DNA from: Rubrivirga sp. SAORIC476
Lineage (GTDB): Bacteria > Bacteroidota > Rhodothermia > Rhodothermales > Rubricoccaceae
Reading direction: 5' to 3'
Length of the DNA stretch: 64,000 nt
Assembly (NCBI RefSeq): GCF_002283555.1
Contig: NZ_MVOI01000003.1
Coordinates: 208,536-272,535, forward strand
Shown: piece after piece, positions 8,565 to 17,455 of the stretch
Numbering within the stretch: the first letter of the stretch is position 1
Layout of the letters: each line of letters begins with the position of its first letter
The notes under the pieces: model-generated
What the model was told of the DNA's origin: nothing
Database searches by the model: none
Seen by the model: the letters and a program-made list of their open reading frames with translations, nothing else
Position numbers and translations under genes: made by a program

Positions 8565-8882
8565 TCAGCGGAGCATCAGCGGAATGTCGACTTCCCCGGT
8601 CGCCTTCGACACGCGGAAGATCGTCCGGTCCGGGGTCTGAACGGTGCCCCGCTCCTGTGCATACCGAAGCGACACCATCCACTGCCCCGGCGATTCGATC
8701 ACCTGAATGGGGTCGGGCTCGTACGCCGCGGGATCCGGGAGCGACGCCACTACCAAGTCCACGGCCGCCTCGGGGCTCGTGACCACCGACGTCTCCGCCG
8801 AGACCGCCGGGTACGGGTCGGACAGCCGACTCTGCGAGCACCCGGCCAGGACGACGAGGCCGAGGATCAGGACGAAGCGCAT
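8565..8882 (-). CDS. small lipoprotein of unknown function
   Basis: A 105-residue protein with a lipobox (VVLAGC, Cys15), so it is predicted to be lipid-anchored in the cell envelope. The mature part is a short alpha/beta domain (SPEAAVDLVVASL helix, then WMVSLRYAQERG and TIFRVSKATGEVDIPLML strands). It loosely recalls PepSY or NTF2-like small domains but cannot be assigned. It sits between gltX and the anti-sigma factor gene on the same strand, with 18 bases to the latter, and may be the last gene of the sigma/anti-sigma operon. Confidence 0.65.
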   Translation of the reverse strand: MRFVLILGLVVLAGCSQSRLSDPYPAVSAETSVVTSPEAAVDLVVASLPDPAAYEPDPIQVIESPGQWMVSLRYAQERGTVQTPDRTIFRVSKATGEVDIPLMLR

Positions 8883-8900
8883 GGACGGATGGTGTGGGGG

Positions 8901-9386
8901 CTAGTGAGCCGAGCGCGGCGCCTCGACCGTCACGCCGGGGTCGATGAGGTACAACGCGCCGTCCGACAGCACGGCCTCCACGACGCGCTCCTCCTGAGCC
9001 GGAGGCGCGGGCGTCGGCGCGAGGACGGAGCCCACCCAGACGGCCATCCCGGCGACAGCCAGCAGGGCGCCGAGCGACACGCGCCGCCGCAGCGCGTGGC
9101 CCACCGCCGAGCGCTGGGCGCGGCGGTCTGGCGCCCGGCGCGACAGGCGGCGCTGCTTGTCGAGGCGCGCGAACAGCGCCGCATCCGCCGAGGCGGGCAC
9201 GGCGAGCGGCTCCTGACGCGCGGCCAGCCGGAAGGCCAGCAGCGCGTCGAACTGGTGGCGGCAACCGGCACACGCCGCGAGGTGGCCGAACAGCGCGGGC
9301 TGCTCGGCGGGGTCGAGTTCACCGTCGACGTATTCGTTGAGCCGCATCTCGGCCTCGTCGTCGGTGCAGAAGGAAAGCATGGTCAT
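8901..9386 (-). CDS. zinc-finger anti-sigma factor, single TM
   Basis: A 161-residue membrane protein predicted to hold the adjacent ECF sigma factor inactive. The N-terminal zinc-binding anti-sigma (ZAS) motif is visible as H-x3-C-x2-C in HLAACAGC, preceded by MRLNEYVDGELDPAEQPALF. A single transmembrane helix (SLGALLAVAGMAVWVGSVL) lies near residues 110-130, followed by a short extracytoplasmic tail. The start is the ATG at 9386, which overlaps the stop of the sigma gene (ATGA), so the two are translationally coupled, as is usual for such pairs. The signal that releases sigma is unknown. Confidence 0.88.
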   Translation of the reverse strand: MTMLSFCTDDEAEMRLNEYVDGELDPAEQPALFGHLAACAGCRHQFDALLAFRLAARQEPLAVPASADAALFARLDKQRRLSRRAPDRRAQRSAVGHALRRRVSLGALLAVAGMAVWVGSVLAPTPAPPAQEERVVEAVLSDGALYLIDPGVTVEAPRSAH

Positions 9387-9985
9387 AGGGAGCGCGCAGG
9401 CTGTGCGGCGAGCGCGGGGACGGCAGGCCCCGGCGCCTCGTCCGGGTGGAGCCAGGGCCGAAGCAGGACCCCGATCTGGCGGCGGGCCTTGAAGAGACGG
9501 CTCTTGACCGCCGACACCGTCGACTTGGTCACCGAGGCGATCTCGTCGTAGCTGAGGTTCTGGTACTCGCGGAGCACGATCACCTCGCGGTAGGACGGCG
9601 AGAGCTGGCCGAGCGTTTTGGTGACGAGGGCCGTCTGCTCGCTCTTGAGCAGGTTGGCGAACGGCGTCGCGCCGTGCGACGGGGGCTCGGGCGCGTCCTC
9701 GGCGAACCCCACCTCTCGCCCGCGCTTCCGGAGCACGTTGAGGCACTGGTTGCGCGCGATGGTGAAGAGCCACGCCTTGAACGACGTCGAGCTGAGGAGC
9801 CGCTCCCGGTGCTCGTAGGCACGCGCGAAGGTTTCCTGGAGGAGGTCCTCGGCCTGGGCGCGGTCGAGCAGCATCTTGGCGCAGTAGGCGTAGACGGCCC
9901 CTTTGTACCGGTCGTAGAGCGTGACGAAGGCGAACTCGTCGCCCTGGCGGAACGCGTCGATCAGGGCGGGGTCGTCGGGCGGCAT
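9383..9985 (-). CDS. ECF RNA polymerase sigma factor (RpoE-like)
   Basis: A 200-residue group 4 sigma factor. Region 2 is visible as FVTLYDRYKGAVYAYCAKML, DLLQETFARAYEHRERL and AWLFTIARNQCLNVLRKR. Region 4 is LSPSYREVIVLREYQNLSYD followed by the helix-turn-helix EIASVTKSTVSAVKSRL. Regions 1 and 3 are absent, as expected. ATG at 9985 was chosen over an upstream ATG, which would add 61 low-complexity residues. It overlaps the anti-sigma gene and is divergent from the foldase operon, so an envelope-stress role is plausible but inferred. Confidence 0.93.
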   Translation of the reverse strand: MPPDDPALIDAFRQGDEFAFVTLYDRYKGAVYAYCAKMLLDRAQAEDLLQETFARAYEHRERLLSSTSFKAWLFTIARNQCLNVLRKRGREVGFAEDAPEPPSHGATPFANLLKSEQTALVTKTLGQLSPSYREVIVLREYQNLSYDEIASVTKSTVSAVKSRLFKARRQIGVLLRPWLHPDEAPGPAVPALAAQPARSL

Positions 9986-10179
9986 GGGCGACGGGGAGAG
10001 GGTCGTCTCAGGGAGACACACGAGCCAACGGATCGTTGCTCCGGTCTGGTGCTTTTTCGCACGGGCCGTCGGCGACGGCGCTCGGGTCGCCTCGGGGCCA
10101 CGGGAAGCCGGGACAGGGTCGCGTTCCGTTGCGGGGGCGTTTTCGCTCCACCTTGGACAGTGCGTCACGGCGCCTCGGT

Positions 10180-10187
10180 TAGTTTCC
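10180..10187 (+). promoter_or_regulatory. candidate Bacteroidota-type -7 element before foldase operon
   Basis: TAGTTTCC matches the Bacteroidota -7 consensus TAnnTTTG at six of eight positions and lies 56 bases before the first foldase start. No exact -33 TTTG is present at the usual spacing. The 258-base gap between the divergent sigma and foldase genes holds no other clear element. Confidence 0.3.
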
Positions 10188-10243
10188 CGGCCCCGACGCG
10201 CCGGAGTGGACCGGCGCCCCCCCTGTCACCTGACTGAGACGCG

Positions 10244-12283
10244 ATGTTCTCCCCCCGCCTCGCCCTGCTCACGTTCGTCGCCGCCGCTGCCCTCGCCGGG
10301 TGTGGCGGATCCCGGCCGACCGCCGAGCCCGTCGCCCTCGGGCCGGACGGCACGCCCATCGTCGCCTCCTGGAGCGCAGACACGCTCACGCTCCGCGCCT
10401 TCGACGAGGCCTACGTCGCCGCTGACGGCGCCATCGTCGACTCCACGCAGACGCCGCTCGCACGCCGTCTCGACTTCCTGGAGCGCTACGTCGACTTCCG
10501 CCTCAAGGTGCTCGCCGCTCGCGAGGCGGGCTACGCCGACGACTCCGCCTACGTCGCCGAGGTGGCCGAGTACCGGGACCAGCTCGCCGGCCCCTACTTC
10601 ACCGACCGCCGCGTCCTGGACGCCATCATCGCGGACCTCTACGCGAAGCAGGCCGAGCGCATCGCAGTCTCCCACATCCTCTTCCTGATGAGCCCGGCCG
10701 AGCGCGACACGGCCGCCGTCTACGCTCGCGCTACCTCCCTCCGGGATTCCATCGAGGCAGGCCTGATCTCGTTCGCCGACGCTGCGGCCCAGTATTCGGA
10801 GGACCCCTCCGCCGCGGAGAACCAGGGCGACATCGGCTGGATCTCCGGCGGGCGCACCGTCCTGGCGTTCGAGGACGCAGCCTACACCACGCCGGTCGGC
10901 GAGGTCTCGGAGCCCGTCCGCACCCGGTTCGGCATCCACCTCGTTCACCCGACCGCGCGTGAGGCCGACCGCCCGGCCATCTCGGCCCGCCACATCCTGA
11001 TCAGCACCTCGGAGGAGGTCTCGGCCGATTCCGCCGAGGCGGTCATCGCGTCGCTGCGGGAGCGCGTGCTGGCGGGCGAGGACTTCGGCGACCTCGCACG
11101 GGAGTACTCCGACGACCCTGGCTCCGGCTCCCGCGGCGGCGACCTGGGCGAGTTCACGCGAGGCCGCATGGTGCCGCCGTTCGAGGAGGCCGCCTTCGCG
11201 CTCGCCACCGTGGGCGACGTGTCGCAGCCCGTCGCGTCGCGCTTCGGGTCGCACCTGATCCAGTTGACCGGCGTCGCCGAGCGGCCGTCGTTCGAGGAGG
11301 CCTACACGAACCTGCGGACGCTGGCCCTCCGCCTTCCCCGCACGGCCGTCCGCCGCCAGGCCGTCGGGCGTGAGTACATCGCCGAAGTGGGCGGGACGTA
11401 CGACGAGGCGCTCGTCCGCGAGGCCATCGACCAGTACCCGGCCGACTCGGTGCAGCAGTACGTCCAGAGCGTCGGCTTCGGGGAGTACAACGACCGGACG
11501 TTCGCGACCATCGGGGACTCCAGCTACGTGCTCCGCGACCTCGCGCTGCCGCTGGCCCGCCAGCGCTACGGGCCGCACCCGGCCGGTGAGATGATCGAGG
11601 CCATCCGCGCGTACGTCGACGAGAAGGCGGTCGAGATGGCGCTCGCGCGCCTGGAGGACCGCGACCCCGAGTTCGCCCGTGTCTTCCGGAGCTACGCCGA
11701 CGGCGTGCTGCTCTTTCGCATCGCCGAGGACAGCGTCTGGACGCCCGCCCGCGAGGACACCGACGGGCTGCGGGCCTACTTCGACGCCCGCCCCGGCCAG
11801 TTCCGCTGGCCCGAGCGCCGTCGCGCGGTCGCCTTCCGGGCGCCGTCGGACTCGCTCCTCCGCGCCGTCGCCGCCGACCTCGACGCAGGGATGACGCCCC
11901 AGGCCGCCCTCGCCGCACGTCAGGACCTGGTCGACGACGACCGGCTCCGCCTCGATACCGTCTACGTGGCCGACTCGACGGGCTCCGCGCTCGACGCGGT
12001 GCTGTCGCTGCGCGTCGGCGACCGGAGCGAGGTGATTCTGGAGCGTGCCCAGCGCGTCCTCTACGTGCTGGAGGCCATCGAGCCGCCGCGCGACAAGACC
12101 TTCCAGGAGGCCCGCGCCGAGCTCATCACGGGCTACCAGGACCAGGTGGAGTCGGAGTGGGAGGCGCGCCTCCGGGCCCGCTACGACGCCCGCACCTACC
12201 CGTCGCGCATCCCGGCGACCTCGTCGGTTTCCCTGCCCGAGGCGGAGGGACCCGCGACGGTCCTCTCCGACGGCGCCCGGTAG
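10244..12283 (+). CDS. parvulin-type peptidyl-prolyl isomerase lipoprotein, two PpiC domains
   Basis: A 679-residue envelope foldase. The signal peptide ends in a lipobox (AALAGC, Cys19). An N-terminal helical chaperone segment covers about residues 45-135. Two parvulin (rotamase) domains follow, one near 138-240 beginning VSHILFLM and containing [10 protein letters not shown], the other near 245-345 beginning ARHILIST and containing [10 protein letters not shown]. The remaining 330 residues are helix-rich and look like a second SurA-like cradle. It is the first of three adjacent foldase genes and probably assists outer-membrane protein folding. The start places the signal peptide at the N terminus. 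Confidence 0.88.
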   Translation: MFSPRLALLTFVAAAALAGCGGSRPTAEPVALGPDGTPIVASWSADTLTLRAFDEAYVAADGAIVDSTQTPLARRLDFLERYVDFRLKVLAAREAGYADDSAYVAEVAEYRDQLAGPYFTDRRVLDAIIADLYAKQAERIAVSHILFLMSPAERDTAAVYARATSLRDSIEAGLISFADAAAQYSEDPSAAENQGDIGWISGGRTVLAFEDAAYTTPVGEVSEPVRTRFGIHLVHPTAREADRPAISARHILISTSEEVSADSAEAVIASLRERVLAGEDFGDLAREYSDDPGSGSRGGDLGEFTRGRMVPPFEEAAFALATVGDVSQPVASRFGSHLIQLTGVAERPSFEEAYTNLRTLALRLPRTAVRRQAVGREYIAEVGGTYDEALVREAIDQYPADSVQQYVQSVGFGEYNDRTFATIGDSSYVLRDLALPLARQRYGPHPAGEMIEAIRAYVDEKAVEMALARLEDRDPEFARVFRSYADGVLLFRIAEDSVWTPAREDTDGLRAYFDARPGQFRWPERRRAVAFRAPSDSLLRAVAADLDAGMTPQAALAARQDLVDDDRLRLDTVYVADSTGSALDAVLSLRVGDRSEVILERAQRVLYVLEAIEPPRDKTFQEARAELITGYQDQVESEWEARLRARYDARTYPSRIPATSSVSLPEAEGPATVLSDGAR

Positions 12284-12294
12284 CCGGAGCCTGC

Positions 12295-13155
12295 ATGTCG
12301 CTGCGCCTTTCCCTGCTCGCGCTCCTGGCGCTCGGCGCGTGTTCGGACGCACCGAGCGCCGACGCGCCCGGCGGCGGGGAGACCGTCGCCCGTGTCGGCG
12401 ACGCCCGCCTGACGGAGGGCGACGTCGCGAATGCACTCGGCGACGGACCGGTGGGGCTGGACAGCGTCACAGCCCGTGAGCAGGTCATCGAGCAGTGGGT
12501 GCAGCGCGAGTTGCTGGTGCAGGAAGCCCGGCGCCAGGGCCTCCCCGACGACCCGGGCGTGCGCCGACGCCTCGCGGACGCAGAGCGCGCGACGCTGGAG
12601 ATGGCGGCCCTCGCGGCATTCTTCGACCAGGCCCCGCCGACCCCATCGGAGGCGGACCTCCAGGCGTACTACGACCGCCACAGCGAGGCGCTCGCGCTCC
12701 GGGAGCCGTACGTGCGCCTCCGGCACCTCCGGCTCGCCGCGCCGACGCGCGCCACCGAGGCCCGGGCCTCGCTCGACCGCGCCATCGCCTCTCCCTTCCC
12801 AGACTCGCTGTTCGCCCTCGTCGCCCGCGAGTACGCCGACGACCCCGACGGCGCCATCGCGTTCGCCCGCGAGTATGTCTCGGAGGCCCGCCTCGCCGCC
12901 CTCGACGAGACGCTGGGCGAGCGCGTCGCCGGGCTCTCGGCCGGTGGCCAGGGGACCGCGATCCCCATCGGGCCGACGGTGCATCTCGTGCAGGTGATCG
13001 ACCGCGTGCCCGCGGGCACGGTCCCCCCCTTCCGGCTCGTCCGCGACGAGTTGGCCGAGCGGTTGGGCATCCAGATGCGCCGCGACGCCGAGGCGCGCCT
13101 CATCCAGCGGCTCCGCTCCGAGGCCCAGGCCGCCGGGCGCCTCGACGTGCCCTGA
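12295..13155 (+). CDS. SurA/PpiC-related lipoprotein, probably without rotamase activity
   Basis: A 286-residue lipoprotein (lipobox LALGAC, Cys16). After the anchor, VARVGDARLTEGDVANAL and EQVIEQWVQRELLVQEAR match the SurA N-domain helices. A middle segment (LRHLRLAAPTR to VAREYADDPDG) looks like a reduced parvulin domain that lacks the canonical G-x-L-G-W core. It then returns to SurA-type C-terminal helices (FRLVRDELAERLGIQMRRDA). The gene begins 11 bases after the upstream foldase and is followed by surA, so all three are probably one operon. A pure chaperone role is inferred from the degraded rotamase core. Confidence 0.78.
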   Translation: MSLRLSLLALLALGACSDAPSADAPGGGETVARVGDARLTEGDVANALGDGPVGLDSVTAREQVIEQWVQRELLVQEARRQGLPDDPGVRRRLADAERATLEMAALAAFFDQAPPTPSEADLQAYYDRHSEALALREPYVRLRHLRLAAPTRATEARASLDRAIASPFPDSLFALVAREYADDPDGAIAFAREYVSEARLAALDETLGERVAGLSAGGQGTAIPIGPTVHLVQVIDRVPAGTVPPFRLVRDELAERLGIQMRRDAEARLIQRLRSEAQAAGRLDVP

Positions 13156-13234
13156 CCCTCCCTCTCCCCGTCTTCGCGCAATACGACGCCCCCCCGGGCC
13201 GTATTCGCCCCTCGCCTGTCCCCAGCCTCGCCCG

Positions 13235-14593
13235 ATGCGTTCGATCCTCACCGCCCTTCTGATTCTCGCCGCCGCCTCTGGCGCCGTGGCCCAGCCCGTC
13301 GCCCCAGGCGCCCGGCTCGACGGCATCGCCGCCGTCGTCGGCGAGCAGGTCGTGCTGTACTCCGAGGTCGACGCCCTCGTGCAGCAGTCGACGCCGCAGG
13401 GCCAGACGCCGCCGCCGGACTTCTGGAGCCGCGCCCTCGACCGCCTCGTGGACCAGCGCGTCGTGATCGCGCGGGCGCGCCAGGACACGACCCTCAACAT
13501 CACCGACGACATCGTCGACCAGCGCGTCGACGCGCAGGTGGCGCAGCTCTCGGCCCAGGTCGGCGGAGACGCCGCGCTGGAGCAGGCCTACGGGCGCTCG
13601 CTCGACGAGGTCAAGATCTCCATCCGGGACGACGTGCGCGACGAGCTGCTGCTCCAGCAGTACCAGGCCCGCCGGATGCGCGAGGTCGTCATCACGCCGG
13701 GCGAGGTCCGCGCGTGGTTCGAGCGCATCCCCGAGACCGAGCGGCCCGTGGTGCCCGAGCTGGTGCGCGTGGCCCACATCGTCCGCATCCCGTCCACCGA
13801 CGAGGCAGGGCGTGCCTCCCTGCGCGCCTTCGCCGACGCGCTCCGCGACTCAGTCCTCGCCGGGCAGGCGACCATCGAGGAACTCGCCAACCGCCACTCG
13901 GCGGACCCCGGCAACACCAACCGCGACGGCACGAAGAACGGCGGCCTCTACACGACGCTCCGGCTGACGGACCTGGAGCCGCGCTTCCAGGCGGCGGCGG
14001 CGGCAGCCGAGATCGGCACCCTCTCGCCCGTCTTCGAGACGCCGTTCGGCTACCACTTCCTGCGCGTCAACTCGCGGGACGGCAACCGGCTCTCGTTCAA
14101 CCACGTGCTCCTGCAGGTGGAGGTGGGCGAGGCGGAGGGGCAGGCCGCCCGCGAGTACCTGTCGGTGCTCCGCGACTCGGTGCTCGCCGGAACGCCCTTC
14201 GAGGCCATCGCGCGGCGCCAGTCCGAGGATCCCGCCAGCGCACCCCGCGGCGGCTACGTCTCGGTACCGCAGACACGCCAGCGCGACCTCTCGGTCGAGG
14301 GCCTCGGCCCCGAGTGGCGAGCGACCATCGACTCGCTGGAGGTCGGCGAGATCAGCGAGCCCGCGCCGGTCACCCTGGCCGACGCCTCGGGCACGCGCGC
14401 CTTCCACATCGTCCTCCTCCAGAAGCGGACCCCCGCCCACCCGCTCTCCGTCACCGACGACTACGCGTTGCTGAGCCAGTACGCGCTTCAGGAGAAACAG
14501 AACGAGGTGCTCGCTGAGTGGGTCGGCGACCTCCGGGAGACGGTCTACGTCGACATCCGCGCCGAGCGGTACCAGCCGCCGTCGGGCGGATAG
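13235..14593 (+). CDS. surA: periplasmic chaperone/PPIase SurA
   Basis: A 452-residue SurA-type foldase for outer-membrane proteins. The signal peptide is cleavable (AASGAVAQ, near residue 20) with no lipobox. The N-domain begins LDGIAAVVGEQVVLYSEVD, the classic SurA opening. Parvulin domain 1 (about 185-280) contains RVAHIVRI and GYHFLRV. Domain 2 (about 285-385) begins FNHVLLQV and contains SAPRGGYVSV. A C-terminal helix completes the chaperone core. Length agrees with the family (about 430-460). The 79-base gap to the preceding gene is short enough for one transcript. Confidence 0.93.
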   Translation: MRSILTALLILAAASGAVAQPVAPGARLDGIAAVVGEQVVLYSEVDALVQQSTPQGQTPPPDFWSRALDRLVDQRVVIARARQDTTLNITDDIVDQRVDAQVAQLSAQVGGDAALEQAYGRSLDEVKISIRDDVRDELLLQQYQARRMREVVITPGEVRAWFERIPETERPVVPELVRVAHIVRIPSTDEAGRASLRAFADALRDSVLAGQATIEELANRHSADPGNTNRDGTKNGGLYTTLRLTDLEPRFQAAAAAAEIGTLSPVFETPFGYHFLRVNSRDGNRLSFNHVLLQVEVGEAEGQAAREYLSVLRDSVLAGTPFEAIARRQSEDPASAPRGGYVSVPQTRQRDLSVEGLGPEWRATIDSLEVGEISEPAPVTLADASGTRAFHIVLLQKRTPAHPLSVTDDYALLSQYALQEKQNEVLAEWVGDLRETVYVDIRAERYQPPSGG

Positions 14594-14692
14594 AGGACAG
14601 GCCCACGAGTGCCCCATCCACGCGCGGGGGCGACCTCGGAGCCTCGCGCGCCTGACTCGTAGACTCGCACTCCTGCTCCCTCGCCCACTCTG

Positions 14693-15682
14693 ATGCCGAT
14701 CGACCCCCGCGACCCCACCGCCGTCTCTGCCCTGGCCGACAGCTACCGACAGCTCCGCGCCGAGGTGGGCCGGGTCGTGATCGGGCAGGAGGACGCCGTC
14801 GAGGGCCTCGTCGTGGCGCTGCTCGCCCGCGGCCACGCGCTGCTCGTGGGCGTCCCCGGCCTCGCCAAGACGCTCCTCATCCGGACGCTGGCTGACGCGC
14901 TGGAGCTCTCGTTCCGCCGCATCCAGTTCACGCCGGACCTGATGCCGAGCGACATCACGGGCACCGAGGTGGTCGAGGAGGACCCGGCGACCGGCCGCCG
15001 CGCGTTCCGGTTCGTTCAGGGCCCGGTGTTCGCGAACGTGGTCCTGGCGGACGAGATCAACCGGACGCCGCCCAAGACGCAGGCGGCGCTCCTGGAGGCG
15101 ATGCAGGAAGGCCACGTGACCGCTGCGGGCGAGACCGTGGAGCTACCGAAGCCCTTCTTCGTGCTCGCCACCCAGAACCCGATCGAGCAGGAGGGCACGT
15201 ACCCGCTGCCCGAAGCCCAGCTCGACCGGTTCATGCTGAACCTCTGGCTGGACTACCCGCCCTTCGCCGACGAGGTCGCCATCGTCAAGAGCACCACCTC
15301 GGGTGGGGCCCAGGCGATCTCGCCCGTGCTCTCGGCCGAGGACTTGGCCGCGTTCCAGGCACTCGTCCGCAACGCGCCCGTGGCCGACCATGTCGTCGAG
15401 CACGCCGTCCGCCTGGCGGCGCGCACTCGCCCCGGCCGCGAGGGCGCGCCGGATTTCGTGACGCAGTACCTGTCCTACGGCGCGGGCCCGCGGGCGAGCC
15501 AGTACCTCGTGCTCGGCGCGAAGGCGCTCGCGCTGCTCGACGGACGGGTGACGCCGTTGGCGGAGGACGTCGACCGGATGGCGGTCGCTGTCCTGCGCCA
15601 CCGCATCGTGACCAACTTCAACGCCGAGGCGGAGGGCGTCTCGGGCGTCGACATCATCGGGCGGCTGGTGGGAATGGACTGA
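14693..15682 (+). CDS. MoxR-family AAA+ ATPase
   Basis: A 329-residue AAA+ chaperone ATPase. Walker A is GVPGLAKT near residues 49-56, Walker B is VVLADEIN followed by the MoxR signature RTPPKTQAALLEAMQE, sensor 1 is FVLATQNP, and the C-terminal lid begins near residue 220. MoxR proteins act with VWA-domain partners in metal-cofactor insertion or envelope maturation. No VWA or DUF58 gene is adjacent here, which is unusual, since they are typically in the same operon. Confidence 0.9.
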   Translation: MPIDPRDPTAVSALADSYRQLRAEVGRVVIGQEDAVEGLVVALLARGHALLVGVPGLAKTLLIRTLADALELSFRRIQFTPDLMPSDITGTEVVEEDPATGRRAFRFVQGPVFANVVLADEINRTPPKTQAALLEAMQEGHVTAAGETVELPKPFFVLATQNPIEQEGTYPLPEAQLDRFMLNLWLDYPPFADEVAIVKSTTSGGAQAISPVLSAEDLAAFQALVRNAPVADHVVEHAVRLAARTRPGREGAPDFVTQYLSYGAGPRASQYLVLGAKALALLDGRVTPLAEDVDRMAVAVLRHRIVTNFNAEAEGVSGVDIIGRLVGMD

Positions 15683-15780
15683 CCGGACGGGCACGGGAGC
15701 GAGCGAGATGGCCGGCGTCCGGGGAATCCCTCAGGCGGCTGCTCGTACACTCGCACACCTGACCACTCGTCGACCTTCCT

Positions 15781-17010
15781 GTGCTGGACCTCTCCGCCCA
15801 CTTCGCCGTCCCCCCATCGCCCGCCGTCGAACTGCGCGCCTTTACGCACGGGCTGATGCCGCGGACGGTGCCCGACCTCATGGCGGGCTTCTGCGCGGAC
15901 TGGGCCGAGCGCGGCGTCGACGCCTGGAACCGGGTGCCCGACCGCTGGGGGCTAGGCCGCGAAACCGGCTGGTGGGCGCTCCCGACGGACCTCGCCGACG
16001 CCTACGTGGCGCCGCTCCTGTCCGCACCGGTGGGCACCTGCATCCTGCAGCCCAACGTCTTCACGACCGTCCAGGCGCTGCTGTCGTGTGATGGCCCCTT
16101 CGACGGACGCGACGAGGTGGTGTTGACTGCCAACGCCTTCCCGTCCGTCCGCCACTCCGCTCAACGGTGGGACGGGCTCCGCGACCTCCGCCCCGTCGAG
16201 GTGCCCGCCGGGCCCGACGGCTTCCTCGACCTCGACGCCATCGCGGACGCCATCACCGACCGGACGGCCTGGGTGTTCGTCTCCCACGTCGGCTTCGCGA
16301 CCGGGGAGGTGATCCCGAACGAGGCCCTCCGCGCGCTCGCCGAGGTGGCCCACCGGCACGGCGCGCTGCTCGCGGTCGACGGCTACCACGCGACGGCCTC
16401 GTACCCGGTCGGCGTGGATGCCATCGGGGCGGATGTCTACCTCGGCGGGCTGCTGAAGGAGGCGTGCGGGTCGAGCGGCAACGCGTACCTCTACGTCCGC
16501 CCCGGCCTGGACCTGCGCCCGCGCCTGAGCGGCTGGTTCGGCGATGCCGACCCGTTCGGCTTCCGGCCCTCCCCTGCCGACCACCCCGAGGTCCGCCGCC
16601 GCTTCCTGGGCGGCACGACCGCCGTCGCGTCGATGTACCACGCCGTCGAGGGCGTCCGCGTGCTGCTGGACGCCGGCCTGGAGGCTGTCCGCGCCGACAC
16701 CCTAGCCAAGGGGGACCATGCGCTGCGCCGCGCCGACGCGCTCGGCCTGACCGTCCGCTCGCCCCGCGAGGACGCCCGACGCGGCGCCATGATCGTGCTG
16801 GAAGTGGCCGAGGCGGATGCCATGGTCCGATGGCTCAAGACGCAGGACGTGTACGTAGACGCCCGGCGCGGCGAGGTCGTCCGCTTTGCCCCGTTCGTGT
16901 GGAACACCCCGGCCGAGGTGGATCGCCTGTTCGACGCGCTCGGCGAGGGGCTCGCGTCCGGCGCCCACCGCGCGCTCGCCCTGGCCGACGAGGGCGGCCC
17001 CGTCACGTAA
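15781..17010 (+). CDS. kynureninase-like PLP enzyme (aminotransferase class V fold)
   Basis: A 409-residue fold-type I PLP enzyme. The cofactor-binding Asp200 lies in LLAVDGYHATASYPV and the Schiff-base lysine is probably Lys226 in GADVYLGGLLKEACG. The phosphate-binding segment is NVFTTVQALLS. The arrangement Asp-x2-His followed by the lysine about 26 residues later resembles kynureninase and related class V lyases. No tryptophan-degradation genes are adjacent, so kynurenine as substrate is unproven. The start is GTG at 15781, as no closer ATG gives a full N terminus. Confidence 0.75.
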   Translation: MLDLSAHFAVPPSPAVELRAFTHGLMPRTVPDLMAGFCADWAERGVDAWNRVPDRWGLGRETGWWALPTDLADAYVAPLLSAPVGTCILQPNVFTTVQALLSCDGPFDGRDEVVLTANAFPSVRHSAQRWDGLRDLRPVEVPAGPDGFLDLDAIADAITDRTAWVFVSHVGFATGEVIPNEALRALAEVAHRHGALLAVDGYHATASYPVGVDAIGADVYLGGLLKEACGSSGNAYLYVRPGLDLRPRLSGWFGDADPFGFRPSPADHPEVRRRFLGGTTAVASMYHAVEGVRVLLDAGLEAVRADTLAKGDHALRRADALGLTVRSPREDARRGAMIVLEVAEADAMVRWLKTQDVYVDARRGEVVRFAPFVWNTPAEVDRLFDALGEGLASGAHRALALADEGGPVT

Positions 17011-17270
17011 CGACCCGCCCGACGCTGATTCTACACGGGCCGTTACGTTTCCGTACCGACGGGACGGCTTGATTGGGGCCTCGTCGGCAACGGCCGATAC
17101 AGCCCACGGAACGTCACATCGTCCCCTCTACACGGGTCTGGCGGCACGTGCGCGCTCCATCCGCGCCCTCTGATGGGGAAGGCGCGCGCAGGGAGGAGGT
17201 CTCATGCGACGCGCGAAACGAGGCTGGCATTCGGCTTGCGGAAGGGACCGGCATCGACACCCTCCCACCC

Positions 17271-17432
17271 GTGCTCGCCTGGTCTCTCCGCTCCGCTGCC
17301 ACGCTCGGCGCCATCGCGCTCGCCGCCCGCCCCCCGGCCTCCGCCGCCGAGGCCCTCGGCCTGGCGGTGGCCGCGCTCGTGGTCGCGGCGCTGGCCGTCT
17401 GGCCGGCGGAGCCCTCCCAGCCGTCCGCCTGA
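17271..17432 (+). CDS. possible small membrane protein (53 aa)
   Basis: A short frame from GTG 17271 encodes two hydrophobic segments (ATLGAIALAARPPASAAEAL and VAALVVAALAVW) and ends 23 bases before the sigma factor gene. It has the look of a small inner-membrane protein, and its codon choice fits. However, Ala/Val-rich frames are common by chance at this GC content. The 260 bases upstream to the previous gene hold only a TACGTTTC element at 17044, which may be a promoter. Confidence 0.35.
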   Translation: MLAWSLRSAATLGAIALAARPPASAAEALGLAVAALVVAALAVWPAEPSQPSA

Positions 17433-17455
17433 CCCGGCCGCGTCGCCTCGCCCCC

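Noticed and set aside
17011-17270. Riboswitch or RNA gene upstream of the small membrane frame
   Set aside because: Only short, unmatched inverted segments were seen, with no known conserved core.
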